Shown here in pieces: positions 29,912 to 39,271 of a DNA stretch of 64,000 bases. This DNA comes from Actinomadura alba (GTDB lineage: Bacteria; Actinomycetota; Actinomycetes; Streptosporangiales; Streptosporangiaceae), in assembly GCF_014323705.1 (NCBI RefSeq), contig NZ_JABVEC010000007.1:186001-250000 (forward strand). Reading direction: 5' to 3'. The stretch's first letter is position 1. Every line of letters starts with the position of its first letter. The notes beneath the pieces are model-generated. The model was not told where the DNA came from. It was given only the letters and a program-made list of their open reading frames with translations, and made no database searches. The position numbers were made by a program, and so were the translations under genes.

Positions 29912-31855
29912 GTGCGCACGCGCAGCATTTCGACCGGAGCTGCGACAGCGTTCGCGGTCCTCTTCGGTTCGACGGTACTGAGCGTCGCGGCGGCCGGGTC
30001 CGCCTCGGCGGCCTCCGCCGTCGTCGCCTCGCCCGGCGGCATCGTCGCGAACGGTGCCCTGAAGCGGGTCTTCGTCGGCGACGGCTCGGCAGGGAAGGTC
30101 CTCGCCGCCGACTACAGCGGCGCCCTCGTCGACTCGGTGAGCGGCGTCAGCGGGGTCTCCGGTTTGGCGCTGTCCGATGACGGCGCCACCCTGTACGCGG
30201 CTGCGGCGGGCAGCCACGAGATCGTGGCCCTCGACGCGGCCACGCTCGACGTCAAGGCCCGCTACGCCGTCGCCACCACCGAGGGCCCGCGCTACGTCGC
30301 CTTCGCCGGCGGCAAGGTCTGGTTTACATACGGCGACCAGTGGGACGGTGACCTGGGCTCGGTGGACCCGGCGAGTGAGACCGACCCGGTGACGCTCGGG
30401 CGGTTCCCCCAGGCGCACCCCGGCGTCTGGGATCCGGCGCTCCTCGACACCGACCCGTCCGCTCCGGGGCTGCTGGCCGTCGGCGAGACCGGTCTGTCCA
30501 CGAACGCGATGGCCGTCATCGACGTCTCCGGCGCAACCCCGCAGCTGGTCGCCTGGCACGACGGCGACTACACGCTGAACGACGGCATCGGGGACATCGA
30601 TCTGGTGCCCGGCGTCTCGGAGGTGCTGGTCAACGGCATGCAGCGGAACGCCTACGCGGACGGGAAGTTCACCGCCGCCGGGTCCTACCCCTCTGGGCAG
30701 CGTGCCGACATCGCCGCGAACGGACTCGTCGCCCAGATCAACGGCGGCAAGGTGGCGGTCTACCGGCCCAACGCCACCCAGCCGGTCCGCAGCTACACCA
30801 CCGGCACGTCCAGCACTGCCGCCGCCCTGACGTGGGCTCCGGACTCCGCACGCATCTTCGCCCTCGTGGGGACGAGCGGCGGCTACACGCTCCAGACGCT
30901 CACCGACCCGACCCTGAACGTCCCGACCTTGACGGTGAACGCCCCGGCGACGGCCGACCGTGCCAAGCCGCTCACCGTGACGGGCAAGCTGTCGGCGACC
31001 GTGCCGCTGCCGATCGGCGTCCCGCTCCAGGTCACCCGCACCGACCTGGAGTCACCGAACGGCAAGGCGCTGCCTTCCGCCACAGTGCGGGCGGACGGCA
31101 CCTACAGCTTCACTGACACCCCGCCGGCCGGCGGAAAGGTGAAGTACGCCGTCACCTACGCGGGCGACGCCGACCACACGGCCGTCTCCGCCTCCGACAC
31201 CGTCGACGTCTCCCGGAACTCCACCAGCCTGACGTTGAACAGGAACGGCGGCGTCTACGCGTACGGCAGCGCGGTGAAGTTCACCGCCCACCTCGGCAAG
31301 ACGTACAAGAGCCGGACGCTGTCGCTCTACGCGGACACCGCGGGCGATGGGAAGGGCAAGTACCTCGTCAAGACCGGCACGGTCGACAGCATGGGCAATC
31401 TGTCGGTCACCCTGACGCTGAGGCGCGACACCACCGTGAGCGCGAGCTTCCCCGGTGATGCCCGGACCGCCGCGAAGACGGCGACGAGCCGGGTGGGTGC
31501 GAAGGTCTGGGTGTCGCTGAGCCTCAGCCGCTACTACAAGAAGGCCACGGTCAGCGGGCGGACTCGGTACTACTTCAGGAAGAGGACCAACCCGCTCTTC
31601 ACGACCACGATGACGGCCTATCCCGGCCGCTCGCAGCGGCTGCAGCTGCAGGTGTACTACAACGGCGCCTGGCGGTCGTCGGGATCCCAGTACTTCGCGC
31701 TCAACTCCGCGGGCAAGTCGGTGGTGCAACTGGTCGGCACGCATCAGGTCGGCTACTTGATGCGCGTGCGGCCGTGCTATATCGACGGCTCTTCGGGCGA
31801 CGCCGTGAACGCGACCACGTACGGCTCCTGGCGGTACTACACCTTCACCAGCTGA
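29912..31855 (+). CDS. Exported beta-propeller protein with Ig-like domains
   Basis: A 647-residue exported protein. GTG 29912 gives a signal peptide (TGAATAFAVLFGSTVLSVAA, cleavage near SASA). Residues ~35-360 show YVTN/WD-like beta-propeller repeats (KRVFVGDGSAGKVLAADYSG; SGLALSDDGATLYAAAAGSH; YVAFAGGKVWFTYGDQW). Next comes a bacterial Ig-like domain (VTGKLSATVPLPIGVPLQVT, ending GKVKYAVTYAGDADHTAVSA), another (YAYGSAVKFTAHLGKTYKSR) and a C-terminal domain with YFRKRTNPLFTTTMTAYPGR. Related exported proteins are common in actinomycetes and presumed adhesive or cell-wall-associated; no enzyme motif is visible. Confidence 0.75.
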   Translation: MRTRSISTGAATAFAVLFGSTVLSVAAAGSASAASAVVASPGGIVANGALKRVFVGDGSAGKVLAADYSGALVDSVSGVSGVSGLALSDDGATLYAAAAGSHEIVALDAATLDVKARYAVATTEGPRYVAFAGGKVWFTYGDQWDGDLGSVDPASETDPVTLGRFPQAHPGVWDPALLDTDPSAPGLLAVGETGLSTNAMAVIDVSGATPQLVAWHDGDYTLNDGIGDIDLVPGVSEVLVNGMQRNAYADGKFTAAGSYPSGQRADIAANGLVAQINGGKVAVYRPNATQPVRSYTTGTSSTAAALTWAPDSARIFALVGTSGGYTLQTLTDPTLNVPTLTVNAPATADRAKPLTVTGKLSATVPLPIGVPLQVTRTDLESPNGKALPSATVRADGTYSFTDTPPAGGKVKYAVTYAGDADHTAVSASDTVDVSRNSTSLTLNRNGGVYAYGSAVKFTAHLGKTYKSRTLSLYADTAGDGKGKYLVKTGTVDSMGNLSVTLTLRRDTTVSASFPGDARTAAKTATSRVGAKVWVSLSLSRYYKKATVSGRTRYYFRKRTNPLFTTTMTAYPGRSQRLQLQVYYNGAWRSSGSQYFALNSAGKSVVQLVGTHQVGYLMRVRPCYIDGSSGDAVNATTYGSWRYYTFTS

Positions 31856-31966
31856 GGCCGCCCGGCCCGCAGACCCAGGGTCGTCCGATGACGCCGGGCC
31901 TCGGGTCACTTCGAAGGAGCACTCGTCCCCGTGGCCTGACGCCTCATGGCCCGCCTATGGCATGAA

Positions 31967-31999
31967 CGCCCCAGACCGTGATCGGTTCTGGGGCGCTTT
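31967..31999 (+). terminator. Rho-independent terminator
   Basis: CGCCCCAGA (31967-31975) pairs with TCTGGGGCG (31987-31995), extended inward by CCG/CGG, followed by CTTTCC. It lies 111 bp past the beta-propeller gene stop. Confidence 0.75.
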
Positions 32000-32025
32000 C
32001 CTGCACCGCTCGTCGACCGGGGAGG

Positions 32026-32250
32026 TCAGTATCCGTCTGCGGCGAGGCGGCCGGCCTCCTGCCACGACATCAACTCCTGGACATGAGCGAAGTAGGGCGC
32101 GGCCTCGTCTGGTTCCAGGATCGCTTCGAGTTCGAGGCGTCCGGGCACGCGCGGTAGAAATCGGACGGCTCGGTCCCGTACTGCACCTCCTCAGCGTCGA
32201 GGCACGTTTCCGCGCACCGGCGGACCGCCTCGGAGCGGTGAGATGAGCCT
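32026..32250 (-). pseudogene. Remnant of an unidentified gene
   Basis: Reading the minus strand across one frameshift gives LDAEEVQYGTEPSDFYRACP, then GRLELEAILEPDEAAPYFAH and VQELMSWQEAGRLAADGY with TGA at 32026-32028. Acidic, coding-like composition, but no start or upstream part. Family not recognised. Confidence 0.4.
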
Positions 32251-32484
32251 CTCGGGCGGAGTCGGCGAGTAGAGCGTTGAGTGCCTGGCCCGTCGTCTGC
32301 TCCACTGGCGTCTGGGGGCGCTACCGGCGCGTCGCCCGCGAGGCCTCGGCGATGGCCATCCGCAGCCCGCCTCGAACGCTCCCAGGGCGTGATCAACCTG
32401 GTCGCCGAACGCCTGGAGCGCCTCCCGCTGGCCGCCCGCACGACGTCGGGCGACTCCCGCTAGCGATCCGGACACGACTGCGGC

Positions 32485-32508
32485 CGCCCCGCCGTCGTCA
32501 GCGGGGCG
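32485..32508 (-). terminator. Terminator of the PstS-like gene
   Basis: CGCCCCGC (32485-32492) pairs with GCGGGGCG (32501-32508), 19 bp past the stop codon of the minus-strand PstS-like gene. Confidence 0.65.
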
Positions 32509-32526
32509 ACCACAGATTCTCGCGAT

Positions 32527-33732
32527 CTAGTCGAGCACTGCCCGGCTCGCGTCGGCCTGGAAGCCGCGCAGCGGCAGGAACACGCCCTGGTCGGAGACGA
32601 CCCGCTGACCCTGCTTGCTGAGCACGAACCGCAGGAACTCCTTGAACACGGGGTTCATCGGCTTGCCCGGGTCATGGTTGAAGTTGAGGTACAACAGGCG
32701 GCTCAGCGGGTAGGCAGCCGAGGCTACGTTCTCGTAGGTCGGAGCGTAGGCCGGGTCGCCTGCGTGCTGGGACAGCGAGATCAGCTTGACCGGCTTGTCG
32801 ACATACGCGTTGCCGGTGTAGCCGATGGCGTAGGGGTCGTTCGCGACGTCGCTCGCGATTTTGAAGACGGTGTTCTCCCACGTCACGTTCGGGTCGTCGG
32901 CGGGAGAGCGCCACTCGCCACGCTTGCCGTCCGTACTGAGGACCCGCTGGCGGAGGAACTCCTCGAAGCCGTTCCACGGCTTGATCCCGTAGATGTGGAT
33001 CGGCTTGTCGGCCCACTCACCCGTGAGGCCGAGCTGTCCCCAGGTCGTGATGGGCTCACCGCCACGGTGCCGTGTGGTGGACAAGATGGCGTCGAGCTGG
33101 TCGAAGGAGAGCTTCTCGATCGGGTTGTTCTTGTTGACCACGAAGGTCATGGAGTCGAGGAAGCCGAAGTGCCGGTAGCTGCCGCCCGAGATCGGGACAC
33201 TCGTGGGGTCGTAGCCGTACTTCGCCCGGAAGTCCGCGATGTCGCTCGGCTTCAGTTCGCGCGACACGAAGACGCAGTCGAGGTTGCCGTCGATCAGCTC
33301 GAGCGCGCCGAGGCTGCCGGCGTACGGCGGGTCGATGGTGAAGTTGACCTTGGGGAAGTACTTCTGGAACTCTGCGGTCCACGCCTTCGACTGCCCGACC
33401 AGCACGTCCGAGGAGGCGCACTTGTAGTTCCCGGCGAGGTCGTTCTTCTTCGCGCGAGGCTGGTAATCCGGCAGGGCGGAGTCCAGCGTGGGCTGCAGCA
33501 GCTCCGGCTTGGGCAGTACGCGGCCCTGCTCTCGCGCGAGTTCCTTCTCCGCCTCGGTCTGGGGCGTGTTGGGCTTGAGCGGTGGCACCGCCCAGACGGC
33601 GAGGCTGTCTGCCGTGTTGTCGCTGTCGACGGCGCTCGCGGCCACAGCACTCGTACAGACGAGGCCCGCTGCAACCGACACGATGACGGCGGTCCTGCAC
33701 CGCCTGTCACCGAGGATGCGTCTCAATCCCAT
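32527..33732 (-). CDS. PstS-like periplasmic substrate-binding protein
   Basis: A 401-residue exported binding protein (signal VIVSVAAGLVCTSAVAASA). The PBP-like fold of phosphate-binding PstS is visible: VGQSKAWTAEFQKYFPKVNF, PYAGSLGALELIDGNLDCVF, SRELKPSDIADF, GFLDSMTFVVNKNNPIEKLS, FDQLDAILST, and late DPYAIGYTGNAYVDKPVKLI, PLSRLLYLNFN. Unlike true PstS it is not followed by pstC, pstA or pstB and carries a long proline-rich insert after the signal (residues ~40-75). ATG 33732 follows GGAGAG closely. It may be a scavenging or signalling binding protein; next to it lies a CitAB-like two-component system on the same strand. Confidence 0.8.
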   Translation of the reverse strand: MGLRRILGDRRCRTAVIVSVAAGLVCTSAVAASAVDSDNTADSLAVWAVPPLKPNTPQTEAEKELAREQGRVLPKPELLQPTLDSALPDYQPRAKKNDLAGNYKCASSDVLVGQSKAWTAEFQKYFPKVNFTIDPPYAGSLGALELIDGNLDCVFVSRELKPSDIADFRAKYGYDPTSVPISGGSYRHFGFLDSMTFVVNKNNPIEKLSFDQLDAILSTTRHRGGEPITTWGQLGLTGEWADKPIHIYGIKPWNGFEEFLRQRVLSTDGKRGEWRSPADDPNVTWENTVFKIASDVANDPYAIGYTGNAYVDKPVKLISLSQHAGDPAYAPTYENVASAAYPLSRLLYLNFNHDPGKPMNPVFKEFLRFVLSKQGQRVVSDQGVFLPLRGFQADASRAVLD

Positions 33733-33926
33733 CTCTCCACACCTTTCACGTCGACTTGCGTCCAGGTCGCTCCCCCGTGGGCGTTCGCGGTGACCGCTCG
33801 GCGCCAAATGGCGGACGGGTGTCCCGCGGGTACGCGAGTGGACGTTACGAGCGTGTTAAGGCCGCCACCACCCTTGTGCAGGTTGCTGCGGCAAGCGACA
33901 TAACCGGCATTTTGGTAGTTGTGGTC

Positions 33927-33952
33927 GCCCCGCCTTCGGTCGTCGGCGGGGC
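33927..33952 (-). terminator. Terminator after the response regulator
   Basis: GCCCCGCC (33927-33934) pairs with GGCGGGGC (33945-33952), just past the stop of the minus-strand response regulator. It separates the two-component operon from the PstS-like gene, so the latter should have its own promoter in 33733-33926. Confidence 0.65.
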
Positions 33953-33958
33953 TAGCCG

Positions 33959-34648
33959 CTACCGCCGATGAGACCGGGCGACGGCGGGTGCGTCCCAGCT
34001 GTAGAGGTGCTCGGGGCGTCCGCTGGTGCCGTAGCGCAGCGCCACGACCACGCGCCCTTGGGCCGCGAGATCTGAGAGGTAGCGCTGTGCGGTTCCTCGT
34101 GAAATACCGACCGTGTCCGCGACCTCGGCGGCGCTGACGGGATGCTGTGCGGTCCGCACGGCGTCCTCGATCAGCTGCGCGGTGTGGACCGACCGGCCCT
34201 TCGGCAGGATGGCGTCGATGAGATCGCCACCGTGCAGGGTTCGCGCCGCCCGGTCGATCTCCGGCTGCTCGAGTGACTGACGCGCCTCGATCTGCGCTCG
34301 AAACCTCGCGTAGGCCCGCAGCCGGCCAACGAGATCGGATTCCGTGAACGGCTTGAGCAGGTAGTTGACCGCTCCCAGCCGCAGCGCCTCGCGGACGACG
34401 TCGCTCTCGGACGCCGCGGTCAGCATCATGACGTCCGAGCGCACCCGCCGGATGACCGATGTCCCCGGCGCGTCCGGAAGGTACTGGTCGAGTAGCACGA
34501 GATCGGCATCCGACTCGGTCGCCAGCTCGACGGCTGAGTGCGCCGTACGGGCGACACCGACGACCTCGAAGCCGGGCGTCTGCGATACATACGCCGCGTG
34601 CAGGTTGGCCACCCGGAAGTCGTCGTCGACGACGAGCACGCGAATCAC
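33959..34648 (-). CDS. CitB/DcuR-type response regulator
   Basis: A 229-residue response regulator. The receiver domain is clear (VIRVLVVDDDFRVANLHAAY, phospho-acceptor in DADLVLLDQYLPDAPGTSVI, then MMLTAASESDVVREALRLGA and VNYLLKPFTESDLVGRL). The output part (HPVSAAEVADTVGISRGTAQ, RYLSDLAAQGRVVVALRYGT) is the winged-helix type of CitB/DcuR regulators. GTG 34648 follows AAGGAA and overlaps the kinase stop (GTGA). Such systems respond to citrate or C4-dicarboxylates and switch on transporters; no such transporter is in the window. Confidence 0.92.
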   Translation of the reverse strand: MIRVLVVDDDFRVANLHAAYVSQTPGFEVVGVARTAHSAVELATESDADLVLLDQYLPDAPGTSVIRRVRSDVMMLTAASESDVVREALRLGAVNYLLKPFTESDLVGRLRAYARFRAQIEARQSLEQPEIDRAARTLHGGDLIDAILPKGRSVHTAQLIEDAVRTAQHPVSAAEVADTVGISRGTAQRYLSDLAAQGRVVVALRYGTSGRPEHLYSWDAPAVARSHRR

Positions 34649-36360
34649 GGCGTTTCCTTCGCCACGGCTTCCGACGACCCGCCGGTCGCCCGCCGCGATG
34701 GTTCGACCCACGGGTCGACGGCTTCCAGCACGCCGGGCAACCTTGCCACGAACACCGCACCGCACTCCGTCCCGTGCCGGCTCGTCAGTGCCAGGTCCCC
34801 GCCATGCCGCCGGGCGACCTGCCGAGCCAACGTCAGACCGATGCCGTGCGGCTTGTCGCCGTCGGCGTTGGTGGTGATGCCCGGCTCGAAGAGCCTGTCC
34901 TCGAGCGCCTCGGGCACGCCATCACCGCTGTCGACCACGACGACCTCCAAGGTGTCGGCCTGGGCAACCAGGGAGACCTCGACCCACGCGGGCCGGCGCC
35001 GACCCCGGGCCGCCGCATGGATCGCGTTGTCGAGAAGGTTCCCCAGAACCGTCACCGCGTCAAGGGGCACTGTGAGGCGACGCGGGACGAACGACTCGTC
35101 ACCGAGCCGCAGGTCGACACCCCGCTCGGCGGCGGCCGCGTTCTTCGCGGCCAGCACGCCGCGCACATACGGGTCGCGCAACCGGGCTCCGTCGCCGTGC
35201 TCCGTGGCGAGCGGATCGTTCATCAGCTGACGGACATAGGCTTCCGCCTCCCGTTCGTGCCCGTGGTGCAGCAGACCGAACAGGACGTGCAACCGGTTGG
35301 TGTACTCGTGCGCCTGGGCGCGCAAGGCGTCCGACAAGGCCCGTACGACGTCCAGTTCGCGCGCCATCTGCTCGAGCTCGGTGCGGTCGCGCATGGTCAG
35401 TACACGGCCGAGGTCGTGCTCCCCGCGCCGGACCGGGGTGGCACTCACGACCAGGGTGCGGTCCTCGGTGGTGGTCGTCACGCCGCGCGCGGGCGGACGT
35501 CGAACCAGCAAGGCGCGCAAACCCGCGGGGAGCTTTGTCGCGGCCAGCGGCATGCCGGGCGCGAGGGGCTTGCCGATCAGGCGGGCCGCCGCGTCGTTGC
35601 ACACGGTGACGCGATCGGCCTCGTCGACGGCGAGGACTCCCTCGTCGATGCCGTGCAGGACCGCCTCGCGTTCGCGCAGCAGGTCGGCAAGGTCGCGTGG
35701 TTCGAGGCCGAGGGTCTGGCGCTTGAGCTGGCGGGTCAGGAGCGCGGCCCCCGCCATGCCGAGCAACAGCGTCACGACCGTGAACCCGGCTGCGGCTTGC
35801 AGCAGCTCGCGCAGCCGGTCGTAGATCGCGCCGGCGGAGATACCCGCGACGACCTCGCCGACGACCGTTCCGTCGTCGTCGCGCAACGGCACCCTGCCTC
35901 GGGCGGACGTGCCGAGGGTGCCGTGCTCGATCCCGTCGAGTTCACGGCCGGCGAGTACCTCCCGCGTCACCGTTCCGGTCTCGCCCACCCGCGTGGGATC
36001 GATGTGCGCGTACCGCACGCCGCGCTCGTCGATGACGGAGACGAACAGAGCGCCGGTCCGGATGCGGACCGCCTCGGCGTGTTGCCTGACCTCGGGAGAC
36101 AGCTCATGGGCGGCGACGTGACGCGCAATGGTCCGGTCGGCGGCGATGGCGCGGGCGATCGTCAGGGCTCGCTGCTGGTACTGCTGCTCCAGCTCCTCAC
36201 GGAGCAGGACGGTGACCAGGACGAAGCCGAACCCCACGACCAGCAGGAGTACGACGACCTGCGCGAGCAGTGCCTGGGTGGCGAACCTCGGGTACCACTT
36301 GGTCCACGGCAAGCGGCCGCCACCGTTACGGGAGGTGGACCGGGGCGGGCGGGGCTTCAT
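34645..36360 (-). CDS. CitA/DcuS-type sensor histidine kinase
   Basis: A 571-residue membrane kinase. Two transmembrane helices (LLAQVVVLLLVVGFGFVLVT near 32-52; FTVVTLLLGMAGAALLTRQL near 195-215) enclose an extracytoplasmic PAS-like sensor domain with VSVIDERGVRYAHIDPTRVG. A cytoplasmic PAS domain follows (ILHGIDEGVLAVDEADRV-like), then the H-box RAQAHEYTNRLHVLFGLLHH and the ATPase part (LLDNAIHAAARGRRRPAWVE; LEVVVVDSGDGVPEALEDRL; PHGIGLTLARQVARRHGGDL). The architecture is that of citrate/dicarboxylate sensors. Operon with the response regulator, overlapping it by 4 bp. Confidence 0.93.
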   Translation of the reverse strand: MKPRPPRSTSRNGGGRLPWTKWYPRFATQALLAQVVVLLLVVGFGFVLVTVLLREELEQQYQQRALTIARAIAADRTIARHVAAHELSPEVRQHAEAVRIRTGALFVSVIDERGVRYAHIDPTRVGETGTVTREVLAGRELDGIEHGTLGTSARGRVPLRDDDGTVVGEVVAGISAGAIYDRLRELLQAAAGFTVVTLLLGMAGAALLTRQLKRQTLGLEPRDLADLLREREAVLHGIDEGVLAVDEADRVTVCNDAAARLIGKPLAPGMPLAATKLPAGLRALLVRRPPARGVTTTTEDRTLVVSATPVRRGEHDLGRVLTMRDRTELEQMARELDVVRALSDALRAQAHEYTNRLHVLFGLLHHGHEREAEAYVRQLMNDPLATEHGDGARLRDPYVRGVLAAKNAAAAERGVDLRLGDESFVPRRLTVPLDAVTVLGNLLDNAIHAAARGRRRPAWVEVSLVAQADTLEVVVVDSGDGVPEALEDRLFEPGITTNADGDKPHGIGLTLARQVARRHGGDLALTSRHGTECGAVFVARLPGVLEAVDPWVEPSRRATGGSSEAVAKETP

Positions 36361-36695
36361 TGCGTGCGCCGGGGCGGTTGAAACGGCTCATTTGCGGCAC
36401 CTGTTCATCACGCCTCCCGGAGTCGACGCTGTTGTAGCGATATAGCGTACGCCGTCAGCAGGAGTCCGTGTCGGTCTCGTAGCCGCGCGACGCGAACTCC
36501 TGCAGGTGTGCGGCGCACTCAGCCCTGAAGGCTCCTCAGGGTTGAGCCATGCGTCAAGCGGGCTTTGCGCCAATGTATATCTGGCCGCAGGTGCCGTACG
36601 CCCACGCAGCCAGGAAGTACAGCAACGCCGGCAGTCGAACCCAGTCGACTGCCGGCGCCTCGATCCATCGCGCAAAGGGACCGCATTGATCTCAG
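36361..36695. other. Intergenic region with terminator and gene debris
   Basis: On the minus strand a broken reading gives SPLDAWLNPE and, after a frameshift, AFRAECAAHLQEFASRGYET then DTDSC and a stop (around 36440-36580); I take it as a gene remnant of unknown family. The strong hairpin at 36626-36657 terminates the next gene. Confidence 0.45.
36626..36657 (-). terminator. Perfect 13-bp hairpin terminator
   Basis: CGCCGGCAGTCGA (36626-36638) pairs perfectly with TCGACTGCCGGCG (36645-36657), loop of six. It lies 39 bp past the stop of the minus-strand repeat protein. Confidence 0.75.
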
Positions 36696-38012
36696 TTACG
36701 GACCGGCGCTGACCTGGATCCGCAGATCGACCTGGAACCGCCGTTCCCAGGCGACGATCACGCGTCCGACAGGGCTGACGGCGGTTGTCGGGGACACGCC
36801 GTTCGTCGCGATCACCTGCGTGGTTCCCCACGTTCCCGACCGGGTCACCCGGCGTGTACGCACGCTGCCGACAGTCCCGCTGATGCCCGCCCCCTGCCAG
36901 ACCACGCTGCCGTCACCGTCGTCGTCGACGCGGACCGAGTGCAGACGGCCGGAGGCCGACAGCAGGACCGGCGCCCCGATCGTTGCCGTGCGACTGATCG
37001 GGCGGGCGTACAAATACTTGTTCTGGAACCGGTCCCAGGTCAGCAGCACGTCCCCGTCGAGGTCGCTCGCGACCGAGTAGTTCACCACGTCCGGATGCGA
37101 TGAGGGGGTGAGCTGACGGACGTTGCCGACGGTTCCGTAGCGAGACACCCAACGACCCCAGACCTGCGTGCTCTGGTCTGCGTCGGTCCAGTGGCGCCAT
37201 GTCACGAGCGCGTCACCGTCCCGGTCCACGGCCACGCGCGCGGTGAAATGGCGGTCGATCGGCGAGAGGTTCGGCGACACCGTCTTGAGCCCGCTGAGTG
37301 TCCCAGAAACGCTGAGGGTTCGAGCCTGCACGACATTGTCATTGGCCCAGGCGAGGACGGCGTCGCCTTCCCGGTCGAACGCCACCGCCGGGGTTTCCGC
37401 ACGCGCAGGGCTCGACGCAAGCAGCACAGCCGCAGGCAGCGACCCGCTCTTGGTGTACCGGCGCATCATCGGGAGAACGCGGCCGTCGTCATGCCACTCG
37501 TTCCAGGTCACCACGGCGTCGCCATCGGAGTCGATGGCCACGTCGGTGCCGTGGACTTTCGCCCCGGTCGGCGACAACACCTTGAGCGTTCCCAACGTGC
37601 CGGTCCGGGACACCCGCCGCGCGTAGACGCGGTAGTCCCCGCCGGCGTACGCGTGCCACACCACGATCGCGTCGCCGTCGTCATCGAGCGCGACCTTCGG
37701 TAGGCGCGGGTCCTGGCCGGACGGTGAGACGGTGACCGTGGAGCCCCATGTGCCGGTGTGGCTGCGGGACCTCATCTGAATGTGCCGCGGGTAAGGGTAA
37801 TTGTGGGACTCACGCACCCAGACGAACAGGGCGTCTCCCTGCCGGTCGAAGTTCGCCTGCGAGTGGTAGGAGTCGTACCCGGCCGGTGACACAGAAACGG
37901 CTTGGCTGAACGCGGCCGAGGCGGGGGTCGGCAACGAGACGATGCAGGCGGTGAGCAAGACGAGCGTGATGCTTGCGACGAGAGGGCGCAGCCCCGGTCG
38001 GGTCAAAGTCAA
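36696..38012 (-). CDS. Exported repeat protein, beta-propeller-like
   Basis: A 438-residue exported protein with a hydrophobic signal (PLVASITLVLLTACIVSLPT, cleavage near ASA). The mature part is built of about eight repeats of ~45 residues, each with D-x-D-G-D-A-h-h-x-W (e.g. FDRQGDALFVWVRESH; LDDDGDAIVVWHAYAG; IDSDGDAVVTWNEWHD; VDRDGDALVTWRHW), joined by RRVSRTGTLGTLKVLSP-like spacers. The DxDGD loops may bind calcium, and the periodicity suggests a propeller. I chose TTG 38012, preceded by GGAAGAG; TTG 38006 is possible. No enzyme motif. Sits among other exported proteins. Confidence 0.75.
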   Translation of the reverse strand: MTLTRPGLRPLVASITLVLLTACIVSLPTPASAAFSQAVSVSPAGYDSYHSQANFDRQGDALFVWVRESHNYPYPRHIQMRSRSHTGTWGSTVTVSPSGQDPRLPKVALDDDGDAIVVWHAYAGGDYRVYARRVSRTGTLGTLKVLSPTGAKVHGTDVAIDSDGDAVVTWNEWHDDGRVLPMMRRYTKSGSLPAAVLLASSPARAETPAVAFDREGDAVLAWANDNVVQARTLSVSGTLSGLKTVSPNLSPIDRHFTARVAVDRDGDALVTWRHWTDADQSTQVWGRWVSRYGTVGNVRQLTPSSHPDVVNYSVASDLDGDVLLTWDRFQNKYLYARPISRTATIGAPVLLSASGRLHSVRVDDDGDGSVVWQGAGISGTVGSVRTRRVTRSGTWGTTQVIATNGVSPTTAVSPVGRVIVAWERRFQVDLRIQVSAGP

Positions 38013-38110
38013 GGTCTCTTCCGAATGTTTCCGAGGATGTGGCGGTGACTGGCCGACGGCCTGATCCACGAGGCACGAATACGCCATCGAGGGCTTCCGC
38101 ACTCGATGGA

Positions 38111-38872
38111 TCAAGTCTGCTGGATCTCGGACAGGTCCAGGACGTCGGTCGGTGCGGTCACCGTGTACGGAGCGTTGTAGTCGAGGAAATCGATGCCCTC
38201 ACCGTCTTTCGCCGGCTTGGCCGGCTCTATCTTCAACGGGTAGGGCGTTCCCGTTGTGGCGATGTACAGCTTGGAATCGTCTTTGCCATCTATGAGCGCG
38301 ATGGCGGGCTTGCCGTCGATCACGGTGGGCTCACCCTTGGTGATGGTCTTGCCCTCGGGCTTGAGCACCTCGTCGGCGAACTTCTTCAGGTCGATCATCT
38401 GCTCGAACTCTGCAAAGTCCTTCGCGTTCTTCGGCGGGACCACCACCCAGCGAGCGCCGATCAGGTTCGCCGCCGCAGCGCCGCCGACGGCGCGCCAGAG
38501 TCCGGGACTCTTCACGTAGAACTTCCCGTCCACGCTGATGAGCGCGATGGTGTGCGACGCGCGCCCGATGGGCGCCTTGAGTGTGCCTTTGCCACCGGCG
38601 CGGCCGAGGCGCAGGTTCATGGAGATCGTGCCGCCCCCGTCATTCATCTTGCCCTTCACATGGGCGGACGTCGCGGAGGCGAGCGCGTTCTTGGCGGCTG
38701 CCAGGATCTCTTGCGGGGACTTGGCCGCCACTCCGTTGTCGACCGGGGCGGTGGCCTTGGGCGTCGTGGTGGTGGCCGCCTCATCAGAGCCGGCGTCGGA
38801 CCCGCAGGCCCCTGTCATCAGGACCGTGGCCACCACGGCCGCTGTCACTTTACGGCGGGATACGTTCTTCAC
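38111..38872 (-). CDS. LppX/LprG-like lipoprotein
   Basis: A 253-residue protein with a lipoprotein signal (VTAAVVATVLMTGACGSDAG, lipid-modified cysteine near residue 23) and a threonine/alanine linker. The fold of the LppX_LprAFG family is suggested by LAAAKNALASATSAHVKGKM, GGGTISMNLRLGRAGGKGTL, DGKFYVKSPGLWRAVGG and YPLKIEPAKPAKDGEGIDFL, the order seen in mycobacterial lipid-carrier lipoproteins. The role may be lipid transport or signalling in the envelope. GTG 38872 sits right after AGAAGGG; the spacing is short, so the start is moderately sure. Confidence 0.8.
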   Translation of the reverse strand: MKNVSRRKVTAAVVATVLMTGACGSDAGSDEAATTTTPKATAPVDNGVAAKSPQEILAAAKNALASATSAHVKGKMNDGGGTISMNLRLGRAGGKGTLKAPIGRASHTIALISVDGKFYVKSPGLWRAVGGAAAANLIGARWVVVPPKNAKDFAEFEQMIDLKKFADEVLKPEGKTITKGEPTVIDGKPAIALIDGKDDSKLYIATTGTPYPLKIEPAKPAKDGEGIDFLDYNAPYTVTAPTDVLDLSEIQQT

Positions 38873-39051
38873 CCCTTCTAGTCGCCCGCCAGTGAAGATC
38901 GGTTGACTCTTTGTCGATATCGAAGTGATCACAAGCCGCAGGACGGTGAGCAGGAAGGCGGTCGACAGCACTCCCCAACCGACGCCGTCCCAGGGTCGCG
39001 CTAAGCGAGGGTTGCTGTAAGGCGGCGCACAATGAACCGGCGCAGCCGCCG

Positions 39052-39113
39052 TCGTCGGGTGGTACGGGCGTCGGCCTCCGGGGTGTGAGGTCGTCCGCGC
39101 ACCGCCGCGGCCT
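39052..39113 (+). repeat. Dispersed hairpin element, copy A4 (H1)
   Basis: Core CGGCCTCCGGGGTGTGAGGT at 39072-39091 (one G fewer than in other copies), flanked by GGGTGGTACG and CGCACCGCCGCG, which pair imperfectly. It lies between the lipoprotein promoter and the FG-GAP gene. The diverging 3' side (CTGCTCCGGACCGGGCC) is H2-like remnant at best. Confidence 0.55.
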
Positions 39114-39271
39114 GCTCCGGACCGGGCCGGCGCCGGCCCGGCAGAGGCGGTGAGCGACCGTACTGCCGACTGATTTGGCGCAATATGGCCAGCTGCGCGG
39201 GGCCGGTTCCGGTAAACCGCTTTCCTCTCGGTCCGTCACCACAATGACGGACCAAGGGAACGGGGATCGGT

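Larger units (their letters stand above)
31856..32526. other. Intergenic region with hairpins and gene remnants
   Basis: Holds a terminator (31967-31995) after the beta-propeller gene, a frameshifted remnant on the minus strand (32026-32250), an orphan plus-strand tail reading LERSQGVINLVAERLERLPL then a stop near 32463, and the terminator of the PstS-like gene (32485-32508). No intact gene. Confidence 0.5.
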
